From the NCBI GenBank assembly GCA_965278995.1, contig OZ257136.1, forward strand, positions 62,001 through 126,000: a stretch of DNA of 64,000 bases, written 5' to 3'. The first letter of the stretch is position 1. The number at the start of each line of letters is the position of its first letter. Both the position numbers and the translations under genes were made by a program. Shown here one piece after another: positions 30,752 to 39,979 of this stretch. The notes below the pieces were generated by a model. The model saw only the letters and a program-made list of their open reading frames with translations. It ran no database searches and had not been told where the DNA came from. The DNA is from JADJYF01 sp965278995 (lineage in GTDB: Bacteria > Pseudomonadota > Gammaproteobacteria > Ga0077536).

Positions 30752-32421
30752 TGGCTCTGCAGAAGAAGGACCGTGAGTTCAGGCTGACGAAGATCACTTA
30801 CCTTGATTTCAAGATGATCGAGATGGACCGGGTACTCACCGGTCTTTTCGAGAGGCTTGAACACGGTGGCTACCCCAGCGTGTTTCGAGACAAGCGGGAG
30901 CTGACGGTCGAGCAATTCGTCGACGAAATCCTGGCCAAAAAGGAAAAATTTGTTGGGTTTTCCGAGCATCGAGACATCGTGGTTCGGTGGGTCGAAACCC
31001 ACCTGATGGACATCGTCAACCGCGGTCGCGCCAATCAGGTCGTGGCCGGTCCTAGGCCGCTGCATGGCTACACATATCGCTTCCGTAACCCCAAGCACTC
31101 ACGCGATTACGGGGCAGCACAACACCTGTATCAAATGCTGCACCATGCGCGTGGCATCGCTGGGGCACACGCTATTGAGCACCTCAAGAGTTTCTTCTTT
31201 GAGGGGTTCAACAAGGTTACGCGTGAGCTGGACAGCAAAGCGCTGAACGACATAGAGACTGCAACGCTGCTCCACTTTCTTGGGCAGCGCAAAGACACGG
31301 CGAACACCAAGGAGGGCGGCGATCGTTTCGCACCGATGTGCGTCGGTGCCGCTGACCTTATGGCGGAGGACGTGCAACGGCTGCTTCTCTACCGGAACTT
31401 CATGCCTCGGGCCGTGATGGTCGAGTACCTGAAACTGCTGTTGTCCTTCCACCTCGGACTCTTTCATCTGCGCTTGCTGAAGCTTCTGTCGGCTTGGGAG
31501 CGTCTGCAGAAGGCGGACTCGCTGTGCTCGGAGGCGACCTGTCCGATGCGACCGCGCAGTCCTATAGAACCGCAAGGCGACTGCCCTTACAAGCTGGGGC
31601 TGTTCGTCGATTTGACTGGAAACGCGGAATCGCCGCCGGCCCAGATCGCCCAACAAAGTGCCGACGCCTATGTGCGGCGAATTCCAGGATTCATCCGCTC
31701 TTACTTCGTGGCAAAGAAGCTGGATGAGTTCGGAGAATTCTTGATCTCCAGAGGCAAGTTGGCCCGACCTGACAGCAAGCCGCTTCCGTTGGGTGAGGTG
31801 TTTGCGCTTCAGGGGCCAGCGGTCGCCGACGAACGGGAGAAGTACTTCAACGCCCGGCTTCAGGACCTGAGGGAATCGCTGGCAGACGACGAAGGTGCAC
31901 TTGACGCGGACACGGCGGCATTGCTGAAGCTTGGCCTGAGTGACTTCGAGACGTACATCGAAATACTTGTGGCACAGCGAGGTGAGTTCCATCGCAAATA
32001 CATCATCCAGACGTTCGACGCGATGCTCCAGAAGAACAAGCCTGGCGCGCTGATGGCGCAACCAAGAGCGCGTCACGCGCCGCGAAGATTCGTACTGGAC
32101 AGCCGTCTTCTGGAAGTGCTTCTGCAGGTTGCTGTCCTTCAGGTGGGTGACGGCGGCTACCAGACTGGTGAAATGCGCATTGATGACTTGTTGAGATTCT
32201 TGCGCGAGCGGTATGGGCTTTACATCGATCAGCTGCCGCAGGGTGAAGGCTTTGGCATGCCCTCCATTGAGGAGCGCAAAGCCCTTCGGCAGAACCTTCA
32301 AGCGTTCACGGCGCGCCTTCGGGAGATCGGGTTCTACCGTGACCTCTCGGATGCCTACGTCACGCAGACCGTGGTTCCGAGATATGCGATCCGGCCCGAA
32401 GAGTCTGGAGCCGACGTATGA
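30751..32421 (+). CDS. mad7: MADS protein MAD7
   Basis: This 556-residue, largely helical protein lacks recognisable catalytic motifs. A cysteine cluster (LCSEATCPMRP and GDCPYK, about residues 260-285) could bind a metal. It has many arginine- and glutamate-rich helices (for example VDEILAKKEKFVGFSEHRD). It starts one base into the mad6 stop region and ends with a four-base overlap with mad8. In MADS the seventh gene is of unknown function and required for defence; this assignment rests on gene order, size and neighbours. Confidence 0.85.
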   Translation: MALQKKDREFRLTKITYLDFKMIEMDRVLTGLFERLEHGGYPSVFRDKRELTVEQFVDEILAKKEKFVGFSEHRDIVVRWVETHLMDIVNRGRANQVVAGPRPLHGYTYRFRNPKHSRDYGAAQHLYQMLHHARGIAGAHAIEHLKSFFFEGFNKVTRELDSKALNDIETATLLHFLGQRKDTANTKEGGDRFAPMCVGAADLMAEDVQRLLLYRNFMPRAVMVEYLKLLLSFHLGLFHLRLLKLLSAWERLQKADSLCSEATCPMRPRSPIEPQGDCPYKLGLFVDLTGNAESPPAQIAQQSADAYVRRIPGFIRSYFVAKKLDEFGEFLISRGKLARPDSKPLPLGEVFALQGPAVADEREKYFNARLQDLRESLADDEGALDADTAALLKLGLSDFETYIEILVAQRGEFHRKYIIQTFDAMLQKNKPGALMAQPRARHAPRRFVLDSRLLEVLLQVAVLQVGDGGYQTGEMRIDDLLRFLRERYGLYIDQLPQGEGFGMPSIEERKALRQNLQAFTARLREIGFYRDLSDAYVTQTVVPRYAIRPEESGADV

Positions 32422-35400
32422 CCAAGGGATTGCGAGACCTGAATCAGAACGACTTCAACGCCGCCCTGGAGGCCGTGTTGCTTCCGGACCTGATCGACCT
32501 GATCTCAAAGCGCTCGGCCGGCCATTGCATGCGGGTGACGGATCTTGATAGGGATCTCATGCTCCGCCTATGCGGCGCCCTGCGAAGCCGAAGCAACGGT
32601 GCCACGGTCGTCATCTTGGCGGACGACGCGCTTCGGGCGCAGGCGCCCGACTTCGCTGTTTCGAGCACCAAGCTCGTTGAGCTGCGCAACCCTTTACCCA
32701 ATGACGAATTGCGTCCGCCGCTTTTGGTTTTCGTGCCGAACGATCTTCGAGTCTCTGCCGAGGATTCTTTTGGCGTGGCGACATTTGAAGACGTATCCGT
32801 TGGTCAGGTCTACCAAAAGCTCGCGCAAGCTCTGAACGCGGAATTGCCAGTGCCCATTCGGGTGGCCATCGAGGTCGCACTAAGCAGCCTGGAAGGCGAA
32901 AAGTGGCCATACGCAGATTCCGCCGCGATAGCGCGCTTCCTCTTGACCGGCAAGCTCAACGATTTCGACCCGCCGGCGATTGGCGCCGCATTGTTCGAAC
33001 TGGGACTCGTCCCGGATTTCGATTGGCTCGCCGACCCCGAGCGCGCCCCAGCCCGCCTGAATCGCAATCTGGAATGCATGCGCACGATTACCTGGTCGAA
33101 TCGCACAGAACGTGCGCGGGCGCTGGAGCTGGGCTTGGATGACCCATCATTCTGCAAGCGGCTGGGAGACTATTTCGCCGCCGTATCGGTGGCCAGTCCA
33201 CGCGACTGGACGCGCCGGATAGTGCAGGAGCCGCAGAACTGGCCGCTGGCCTTCAATCGATGGCTGTTCGAGGACGGTGGCATTGACCCCGACGCCATTT
33301 ACATCGGCAACGTCGAGCTCCCCGACGTCGCGGTAGTCGCCGACGACAACGCAGACCCAAAGTTGGCGGAACTTATCGGGCAGCGTGTATTGCCTGTGGC
33401 CAAGAACGGACAGAAGAAGTTTTCGGTCACCTTCCGAGTGGAGCCGGTTCCGTCGAAGGTTCAAGGACTAAGCCGTTTCGTGGCAGAGGTCGTGTCACGT
33501 GACAACGGCCCAACTGGTTTCCGGCGGCGCAAGGCTGCGTGGGCGCAGAACCGCGACGCCTCGACGATCACCTTCTCAAGCATCAACAAGGTGGACTGGG
33601 AAGAGGGCTGGCACTTCATTCGCATCTATGCGGAGACCGAGGACGGCGAACGCGTCCCGCTCCAGGACGGCAATGGCTTACACCTTCCCCGGGTAGCTAA
33701 GGGTGACCAGGAGATGCCTAACGAGAGCGGGCTCTTCTATGTGCTGACCGAAGAGGACGTTGAGGTGGACCCGCCACAGCGCGCGATACCGCGAGAGCCA
33801 AGCCTCGTGCATGCCCTGTTCCGCGCCAAGTTCGGCGCCGTATTACAAGATCGAGACCCGGACGCCATCACCGCCGGTGATTGCGAATGGGTCGAACGGC
33901 ACGGGCGCAACTACATCACCGGCACCGATTCGCTTGAGATCAAGCTTGGCAACGAGGGCCGCGCGAACGTCATTGTGTCGAGCGAGCTTGCTTCATTGGA
34001 GCGCATGTTCCTGAGCGATCCGGATGGCACGAACCGCATGCGACTCGAGATTTCGGCCACAGGCCTTGTGAGTCGAACCAGTCAATCGTTTCCGTGGCCG
34101 ACCTCCGATGAGGCGCAACGTTTCTGCGGTGCGCGAGCTGCGTTTTTCACGGCAGTGTTGGGTGGCGAAAAGCAGTTGGTGATGCAGGGCGCCGATCTCA
34201 TCGGCCTCAGAGAACTGGCACAGAATTACGCCGCAGGCTACGTGGGCTGGCTTGAGGTGCTGCTCGCAAGAGCTGCCTCCGGCGACGAATCTATTTCCCG
34301 AGCTGCCTTTGACGAATTGAAGGAGATGCTCACCCTAGACACGGTATCGCTGCTCCTACGTGACTATCGTGGCAAGCAGCGTGACGCGATCCTCGTGGGG
34401 CCCATGCACCCGTTGCGAGCACTCTGGCACACAACGTGGGCGAGTACAGCTGATTTCTGGCTGAAACAAGCGCGGAAATGCGACAAAGAGTTCGTGGTGC
34501 CGACGCGCGATGCGTTGCTTCGTCAACTCGCACCGTCCGGGTTGCCTGCCGTAGTGCTAACGCAGGAGTTAGGACGCAGCTACATCGGCGTCGACAACGT
34601 AAATCCGTTTTGGTCGTTGTATGGCGCGAACGATGAGCGAGACCCGCGTGGCTTGGTGGGTGAGGCGTGTGCAGCGCTGGGGTTGCCGGAGCCATCGATA
34701 GGCGGCGCGGCCATTGATGCCAGCTACATCGCTACGCGCATTCAGCGGTACCTGATTCAGCATCCGTATGTGCGGACACTGACCATGAACGCATTCAACG
34801 CTGGTCGTGCGGCCGCGATAGCTGACGTGCTTCTGGTGATGCAGGGTGAGCCGGCATTCGCCGACCTGAGGTACGACATTCGGCTGTTCGCGCTTGACTC
34901 CGAGGCCCCCGGCACTGGCGAAGCCCTGGTGGAGCTACTTGTACCTGATTCGGGCGTAACGGCACGCGAGGCTGACGCCTTTTCGACGCCGACGGAGAGC
35001 CACCTCCACCCGAAGCTGCGCCTGGCGATTCGATCGATTGAAGACTTTCGGCAGAGCCCAGAGGGACACCCTGCGCACCTGTCTTTCTTGTTCGACCAGT
35101 TCCCGACCGAAGAAGTGCGCGCCGAGGAAGCGCAGGCGTTGGATTCTGCATCATTCGTGCATGGACTTATTCAGCCTTTCGCGGTGGAGTACAAGGAATT
35201 CGACGAACTCATCACGTGGTCGCGGCGACCGTTGCATGGCGATGCCCGCTCGCTCCCTGGCTGCGAAGAGCTGACCGATCTACTTTCTTCGGCCACGAGA
35301 CTTCTATCTGTCGCGTCCGCATCGGCCTCCCGGAATCGATTTTTACCTAACGCACGACCTGTTGTCTTGCTAAGCCTGAAGGCGGAAGACCGAGCGCTAC

Positions 35401-37979
35401 TGCACCAGGTACATGAGGTCAGCGACTGGGTGCTCACCATCGACAGAAATCTCGGAATCGAGTTCTTCGATCATCGCCGGCATCCAACCCGTCCGGACTA
35501 CCTGATCGATCATTCGCCCGATATGGCGAATGCGCTGAGTCACAGACTCGCGATCACATCGAGATCGGTGACCGAGCTTGAGGCGCTGCTTTCGCCCATC
35601 CTCAAGGACTATGGGCTCCCAGCATCGGAGCGACATGCCGTAATCTTGCTGGAACAGTTGCGGTCGCTTTCTGGCCGATTGGCGCTAAAGCTCTTGTCAT
35701 CGCCAAACCAGCGTGCGGAGACATTGGGACTCGCGCTGAGCCGTCTTTTCCTGGAGCACCAACGAGTCTTCGAAAATCAGATCGTTGTCCCGCTGGATGC
35801 GCACCTTGAACTCTACGCGGGACTGAAGAAGAACGCCGATGAGTTGGGGGATGAAGTCAGCTTTCGGCGCACAGACCTGGCCCTGTTCGACCTCGACCCC
35901 ACGACCCGGCTGATCACATGTCGGCTTGTCGAGGTGAAGTGCTACAAGAGCGCCGGTGATCTGTCGGTGTATGACCAAATTAAGAGTTCTATCGCGGAAC
36001 AGATTCAGCAGAGCGAATTCGTGATCGCATACCACTTCGATCCCCGCAGGCAGGTGATAGACCGTCCAGATCGCTCGGTGAAGAACAGGGATCTCTCCGC
36101 GCTGTTGGAATTCTATTTGGACCGCACATTGCGTTACGGGCTGATAGCGCTCGACGCAGCAGACGAAGCGCGCTACTTCTTGCGAACGCTTGATTCAACG
36201 GACTACCGACTTGAGTTCACGCGAAGCGCATTGATCTTTGACTTCAGCAAAGGCGGCGCAGAATCATCGACCGTTGAAAACGGGATCGAGTACCACCGCA
36301 TCGGATTCGATCTCGTGGCGCAACTCGTTGAGTCGGCCGTCCGTGATACCGAGACTATCGCGGCAATGGTGACAACATCTTCGCGCGAACTTCATGCCGA
36401 GGTGACGCAAGAACTGACGCGTCGCCGGGAAATGGCCACCGGTGTGCCGATTATCGAAACCGCAGCGTTCATTAGCCCGCCGCGTGATCGGACCGCTGCG
36501 TGGCCCGATAGGCCACCACTACCGGACCCCGAGGTGGTGGTAGCGCCTGCGTCGTCCGCTTTGCAGCCTTCCACAGTTACAGAAAAGCGCGGATCATTCT
36601 CTCAGCTGTCGGTACAGACGCCAGCTCCGCCATCCGGCGTCGTTGCTGCAACGACACCGTTGGAAAAGAGTACGACGTCAAATCAAGTGGCTGCCATGGC
36701 GCTTGCACCGGCTCCTCGTTCGACCGAGTGCTTGCCGCCGTCATCCGCTACGTCGCCGGTTGAACAGGCGGCAGTGCCGTTCGATATCATGCTTGGCACT
36801 TCCGGATCATCGCCGCAATACGGGATCCTTGGTGAGGCAAACGGTCGCCGAATAGCGCTCGACCTGAACCAGACCCATACGATCAGTCTCTTCGGTGTCC
36901 AGGGCGGAGGCAAGAGCTATACGCTAGGCAGTATTGCAGAGATGGCGTCGCTGCGGATTCCCAACATCAACCTGCTTCCTCATCCATTGGCAACAGTGAT
37001 CTTTCACTACAGTCCTACGATGGACTATAAGCCAGAGTTCACGTCAATGGTGGCGCCGAACTCTGACGAAGCGCAACTGCGATTGCTTCGCGATGCTTAC
37101 GGCGCTAGCGCAGCGGCACTTTCGGACGTCCTTCTATTGGTGCCGAAGGACAAGTTAGAAGAACGACGAGCAGAGTACCCCGGCGTGAAGGTGCAGCCCC
37201 TTCAGTTCGGCGCCAGCGAACTCAAAGCCGGGCACTGGAAGTTCTTGATGGGGGCAGTGGGTAGCCAAGCTACATACATTCGTCAAGTCATGCGGCTTAT
37301 GAAGTCCATGAGAGAAGACATCACTTTGGCTGGCCTCAGGTCAGGAATCGATGCATCGACGATTCCTGACCACCTAAAAGAGATGGCGCGAACGCGGCTC
37401 GACTTTGCGAGCGATTACATTGCGGATGGCGCTTCCATCCGAGATGCTGTTAGACCAGGACGTTTAATCATAGTGGACGTGCGCGACGAGTTCATAGAAA
37501 AGGACGAGGCGCTAGGGTTGTTCGTCGTCATGTTGCAGCTGTTCGCTGATGCGAAGGTTGATGGGCAACCGTTTAACAAACTCGTTGTTTTCGATGAGGC
37601 CCACAAGTATATCGAGAGCCCTGATTTGGTGTCGGGACTAATTGAGGTAGTTCGCGAGATGCGCCATAAAGGCGTGAGCATCATGGTCGCGAGCCAAGAT
37701 CCTCCTTCTGTGCCGGTCAGTCTTATCGAGCTATCGTCGCAAATCATTCTACACAAATTCAATTCGCCAGCTTGGTTGAAGCATATCCAGAAGGCCAATT
37801 CAGCACTGGCCAACCTGACGCCGGAGCGCATGGCTTCATTAAAGGCCGGCGAGGCGTTCGTCTGGTCCAGCAAAGCGTCTGATGACGCCTTCTCAAGAGG
37901 CGCGATGAGGATCCGATGCCGGCCGCGAGTTACTGAACATGGTGGAGCTACGCGCGTGGCCGTTACAGGTCTACCTTAG
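32418..37979 (+). CDS. mad8: MADS ATP-binding protein MAD8 (HerA/FtsK-like ATPase with PD-(D/E)XK-like motif)
   Basis: At 1853 residues this is the largest protein of the operon. The C-terminal 400 residues are a HerA/DUF87-type ATPase: Walker A FGVQGGGKSYTLG (residues 1493-1500 for GVQGGGKS), Walker B KLVVFDEAHKYIES (D1726, E1727), then IMVASQDPPSVP. A Pro/Ala-rich linker (about 1370-1450) separates it from the large N-terminal part. That part contains a PD-(D/E)XK-like set: RRTDLALFD (D1153) and CRLVEVKCYKS (E1172, K1174). The combination recalls ATPase-nuclease pairs in BREX, Dnd and HerA systems. It is the last MADS gene; a weak stem-loop follows the stop. Confidence 0.9.
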   Translation: MTKGLRDLNQNDFNAALEAVLLPDLIDLISKRSAGHCMRVTDLDRDLMLRLCGALRSRSNGATVVILADDALRAQAPDFAVSSTKLVELRNPLPNDELRPPLLVFVPNDLRVSAEDSFGVATFEDVSVGQVYQKLAQALNAELPVPIRVAIEVALSSLEGEKWPYADSAAIARFLLTGKLNDFDPPAIGAALFELGLVPDFDWLADPERAPARLNRNLECMRTITWSNRTERARALELGLDDPSFCKRLGDYFAAVSVASPRDWTRRIVQEPQNWPLAFNRWLFEDGGIDPDAIYIGNVELPDVAVVADDNADPKLAELIGQRVLPVAKNGQKKFSVTFRVEPVPSKVQGLSRFVAEVVSRDNGPTGFRRRKAAWAQNRDASTITFSSINKVDWEEGWHFIRIYAETEDGERVPLQDGNGLHLPRVAKGDQEMPNESGLFYVLTEEDVEVDPPQRAIPREPSLVHALFRAKFGAVLQDRDPDAITAGDCEWVERHGRNYITGTDSLEIKLGNEGRANVIVSSELASLERMFLSDPDGTNRMRLEISATGLVSRTSQSFPWPTSDEAQRFCGARAAFFTAVLGGEKQLVMQGADLIGLRELAQNYAAGYVGWLEVLLARAASGDESISRAAFDELKEMLTLDTVSLLLRDYRGKQRDAILVGPMHPLRALWHTTWASTADFWLKQARKCDKEFVVPTRDALLRQLAPSGLPAVVLTQELGRSYIGVDNVNPFWSLYGANDERDPRGLVGEACAALGLPEPSIGGAAIDASYIATRIQRYLIQHPYVRTLTMNAFNAGRAAAIADVLLVMQGEPAFADLRYDIRLFALDSEAPGTGEALVELLVPDSGVTAREADAFSTPTESHLHPKLRLAIRSIEDFRQSPEGHPAHLSFLFDQFPTEEVRAEEAQALDSASFVHGLIQPFAVEYKEFDELITWSRRPLHGDARSLPGCEELTDLLSSATRLLSVASASASRNRFLPNARPVVLLSLKAEDRALLHQVHEVSDWVLTIDRNLGIEFFDHRRHPTRPDYLIDHSPDMANALSHRLAITSRSVTELEALLSPILKDYGLPASERHAVILLEQLRSLSGRLALKLLSSPNQRAETLGLALSRLFLEHQRVFENQIVVPLDAHLELYAGLKKNADELGDEVSFRRTDLALFDLDPTTRLITCRLVEVKCYKSAGDLSVYDQIKSSIAEQIQQSEFVIAYHFDPRRQVIDRPDRSVKNRDLSALLEFYLDRTLRYGLIALDAADEARYFLRTLDSTDYRLEFTRSALIFDFSKGGAESSTVENGIEYHRIGFDLVAQLVESAVRDTETIAAMVTTSSRELHAEVTQELTRRREMATGVPIIETAAFISPPRDRTAAWPDRPPLPDPEVVVAPASSALQPSTVTEKRGSFSQLSVQTPAPPSGVVAATTPLEKSTTSNQVAAMALAPAPRSTECLPPSSATSPVEQAAVPFDIMLGTSGSSPQYGILGEANGRRIALDLNQTHTISLFGVQGGGKSYTLGSIAEMASLRIPNINLLPHPLATVIFHYSPTMDYKPEFTSMVAPNSDEAQLRLLRDAYGASAAALSDVLLLVPKDKLEERRAEYPGVKVQPLQFGASELKAGHWKFLMGAVGSQATYIRQVMRLMKSMREDITLAGLRSGIDASTIPDHLKEMARTRLDFASDYIADGASIRDAVRPGRLIIVDVRDEFIEKDEALGLFVVMLQLFADAKVDGQPFNKLVVFDEAHKYIESPDLVSGLIEVVREMRHKGVSIMVASQDPPSVPVSLIELSSQIILHKFNSPAWLKHIQKANSALANLTPERMASLKAGEAFVWSSKASDDAFSRGAMRIRCRPRVTEHGGATRVAVTGLP

Positions 37980-37996
37980 TTTTGAGCAGCAAAACT
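37978..37996 (+). terminator. Weak stem-loop after mad8
   Basis: Seven-base arms AGTTTTG and CAAAACT with a five-base loop overlap the mad8 stop codon. The stem is AT-rich and no T-run follows, so termination here is uncertain. Confidence 0.25.
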
Positions 37997-38633
37997 GGCG
38001 GTGCATTCCGAATTTGCACTCAGTAGTGTTGTGGCCGACGTCGAGTTGAGCCATTTCCAAGATGGTTGCCGCCGTTAATGCGTTCCGGGCCCTTGGTCTC
38101 CTATCAACCGTGGGATCGTTGGTGATCGAAACTTAAGAGCTTGCCCTCACTCTAGATGGCACGATGGTTTAATTTGAGGCGGCACTGACACTCGTCGCCT
38201 ACGGTGCCGAACCGGCGCCCGCCCCTAGATTGTCACTCACCGCGGGTGCGCTCCTGCAGCTGGCCGACACCGCAAAGAAATGCTGCGCGGTCTGCAAACC
38301 TGGGAAGGCGTGCGGCGACTGCTGTATATCGAAGTCGAAGACCGGTCAGAAAATGCCGGGCTGTGCCTGCGATTCGGCCTATTGATCGACCGCAGCGATA
38401 CGCAAGTGGGGGTATCTTCGGGGGTAGTAATCGAGAAAACGGCCCTCGGTATATATAAAAATCATAAGCTTGTAGATATTTTGCGATTCCTGCAGCCGGC
38501 ACCATTATTCCTTTTGCCGTCCTCTGTTCTGATTATGGGGTTTCGCTCAATTCGCGCGTAAAGTGATTCGGCGTCGCAGTCCGCACGCCACGTTTCGATA
38601 TGTTCGATCTACAACCGCAACAGAGAGGCTGTC
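37997..38633. other. Intergenic region at the right end of the defence island
   Basis: This stretch of about 640 bases has only short frames on both strands with no recognisable product. It separates the MADS operon from the SGNH hydrolase gene and may hold the island boundary, but I see no tRNA, direct repeat or integrase gene. Confidence 0.3.
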
Positions 38634-39563
38634 GTGGTCCGCAAACCTATATCTCCTAAGGCCATCAAACGCGGCAAACATTTGGCGCGGGAGGCTGTCG
38701 ACCACCTGCAGAAGGCCCGCACCGCACGCGCGGCCGCACTCGTCACGGCCAATATCCTGCCGTCCGCGCCGCCACGCGCGGCGAAGGTCATGCTTAGTCA
38801 TTCGGCGAATACCCACGCCAGTCGCGGCACCTTGGTGGCGGAAGGCGATTCATGGTTCGACTACCCATTCAACGACGTGCTGTCGGGCCTGGACGATCTC
38901 GGTTTCGACGTTGAATCCGTGGCGCACAAGGGTGACACCATCGAAGAAATGGCCTTTGCCAGCGGTCAGCTGATCAAGTTCGGCCGTCTGCTCGACAAGG
39001 TGCTGCGCAGCGGCGTGCGCCCGCGCGCCATACTGCTGTCGGGTGGCGGTAACGACATCGCGGGTAAGGAGTTTGCGGTGCTGCTGAATCACGCCGCTTC
39101 GGGCAAGCTCGGTCTGAACCAAGCGATCATGCAGGGCGTGATCGACGAACGGCTGCGGGATGCCTACACGACGGTGCTCTACGGTGTGACGCAAGTATGC
39201 GAGAAGGTAATCGGGTCGAAACTGCCAATCATCGTCCATGGCTATGACTACCCGATCCCAGACGGCCGGGGCGTGCTCGGCGGATTGCTGTCCGGACCTT
39301 GGCTCATGCCCGGCTTTCAGCAGAAAGGCTATGCCGATCTCGAGCAGAATAAGCTGATCTGCAAGACGCTCATCGATCGTTTCAATGCCATGCTGAAAGG
39401 TCTCGCCGACAAGACGCCTTTCGCGCACGTGAAGTATCTGGACTTGCGCAGCACGCTGCGCTGGGACGCGAACTCCTATAAAAAGGACTGGGCGAACGAA
39501 CTCCATCCCAGCGAGGACGGCTTTGCCAAGGTGGTGCAGAAATTCGCTGCCGCGATTCCGTGA
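38634..39563 (+). CDS. SGNH/GDSL-type hydrolase
   Basis: The 309-residue protein has the SGNH blocks: VAEGDSWFDYPF with the catalytic serine (block I, about residue 80), a glycine block near KGDTIEEMAF, LSGGGNDIAG with the conserved Asn (block III) and ELHPSEDG with the catalytic Asp-x-His equivalent (block V). Such enzymes hydrolyse esters of lipids or sugars. The basic N-terminal 50 residues (SPKAIKRGKHLAREAVDHLQ) are an unusual helical extension without a signal peptide. It starts at GTG 38634 behind AGAGAGG. It is followed by a small protein and a secreted-type metalloprotease on the other strand. Confidence 0.85.
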   Translation: MVRKPISPKAIKRGKHLAREAVDHLQKARTARAAALVTANILPSAPPRAAKVMLSHSANTHASRGTLVAEGDSWFDYPFNDVLSGLDDLGFDVESVAHKGDTIEEMAFASGQLIKFGRLLDKVLRSGVRPRAILLSGGGNDIAGKEFAVLLNHAASGKLGLNQAIMQGVIDERLRDAYTTVLYGVTQVCEKVIGSKLPIIVHGYDYPIPDGRGVLGGLLSGPWLMPGFQQKGYADLEQNKLICKTLIDRFNAMLKGLADKTPFAHVKYLDLRSTLRWDANSYKKDWANELHPSEDGFAKVVQKFAAAIP

Positions 39564-39691
39564 GCACGCGTAAGGTACCCACAGTGGCCGCTGCGTTCGT
39601 TGTCGGTCGCAAATAGAAGCTGCCATCGCCTCCGGAACGTTGTGAGCGCAGCGCTGGACGGCGGCAGGCATCGGCCTACAATGGACGCGAC

Positions 39692-39979
39692 ATGATGCTG
39701 CGTCCCAACAAGAGCCTGATTGACGTCAAGGTGAAGCGAGTGAAGCGCGCTGCTGATGACGTTGGCGCGGATGTCGTCGTATCGGTGCTCGAGTGCAAGT
39801 CGGCTGGCGAATTCGACGATTTCATCGGTGCGCAGCCCGGCGCGGAGCTGACGTTGTTCACCACCGAGCCCGACGCAATCGAGGCCGGGAAATCCTATCT
39901 CCTGACGACGCGCGTGCTCGGCGGCCCGCACGGCGAGCGCATGGTCATCGAAACTGCGGAGCCGAAGAGGGGCCGCTAG
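39692..39979 (+). CDS. Small hypothetical protein beside metalloprotease
   Basis: This 95-residue protein has alternating beta-strand segments (LIDVKVKRVKRAADDVGADV, VVVSVLECKSAGEFDDF, GKSYLLTTRVLGG) without a signal peptide. No family is recognised. Its end overlaps the end of the convergent metalloprotease gene by four bases. It lies 128 bases after the SGNH hydrolase, on the same strand, and a functional link is possible. A double ATG at 39692 gives two start options. Confidence 0.6.
   Translation: MMLRPNKSLIDVKVKRVKRAADDVGADVVVSVLECKSAGEFDDFIGAQPGAELTLFTTEPDAIEAGKSYLLTTRVLGGPHGERMVIETAEPKRGR

Noticed and set aside
31099..32301. A 400-codon open frame on the minus strand inside mad7
   Set aside because: It lies exactly opposite a strong MADS gene, has no recognisable domain and is best explained as codon-bias shadow in GC-rich DNA.
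38204..38561. Several overlapping frames on both strands
   Set aside because: None has a recognisable start or domain; they mirror each other and look like shadows or decayed DNA.
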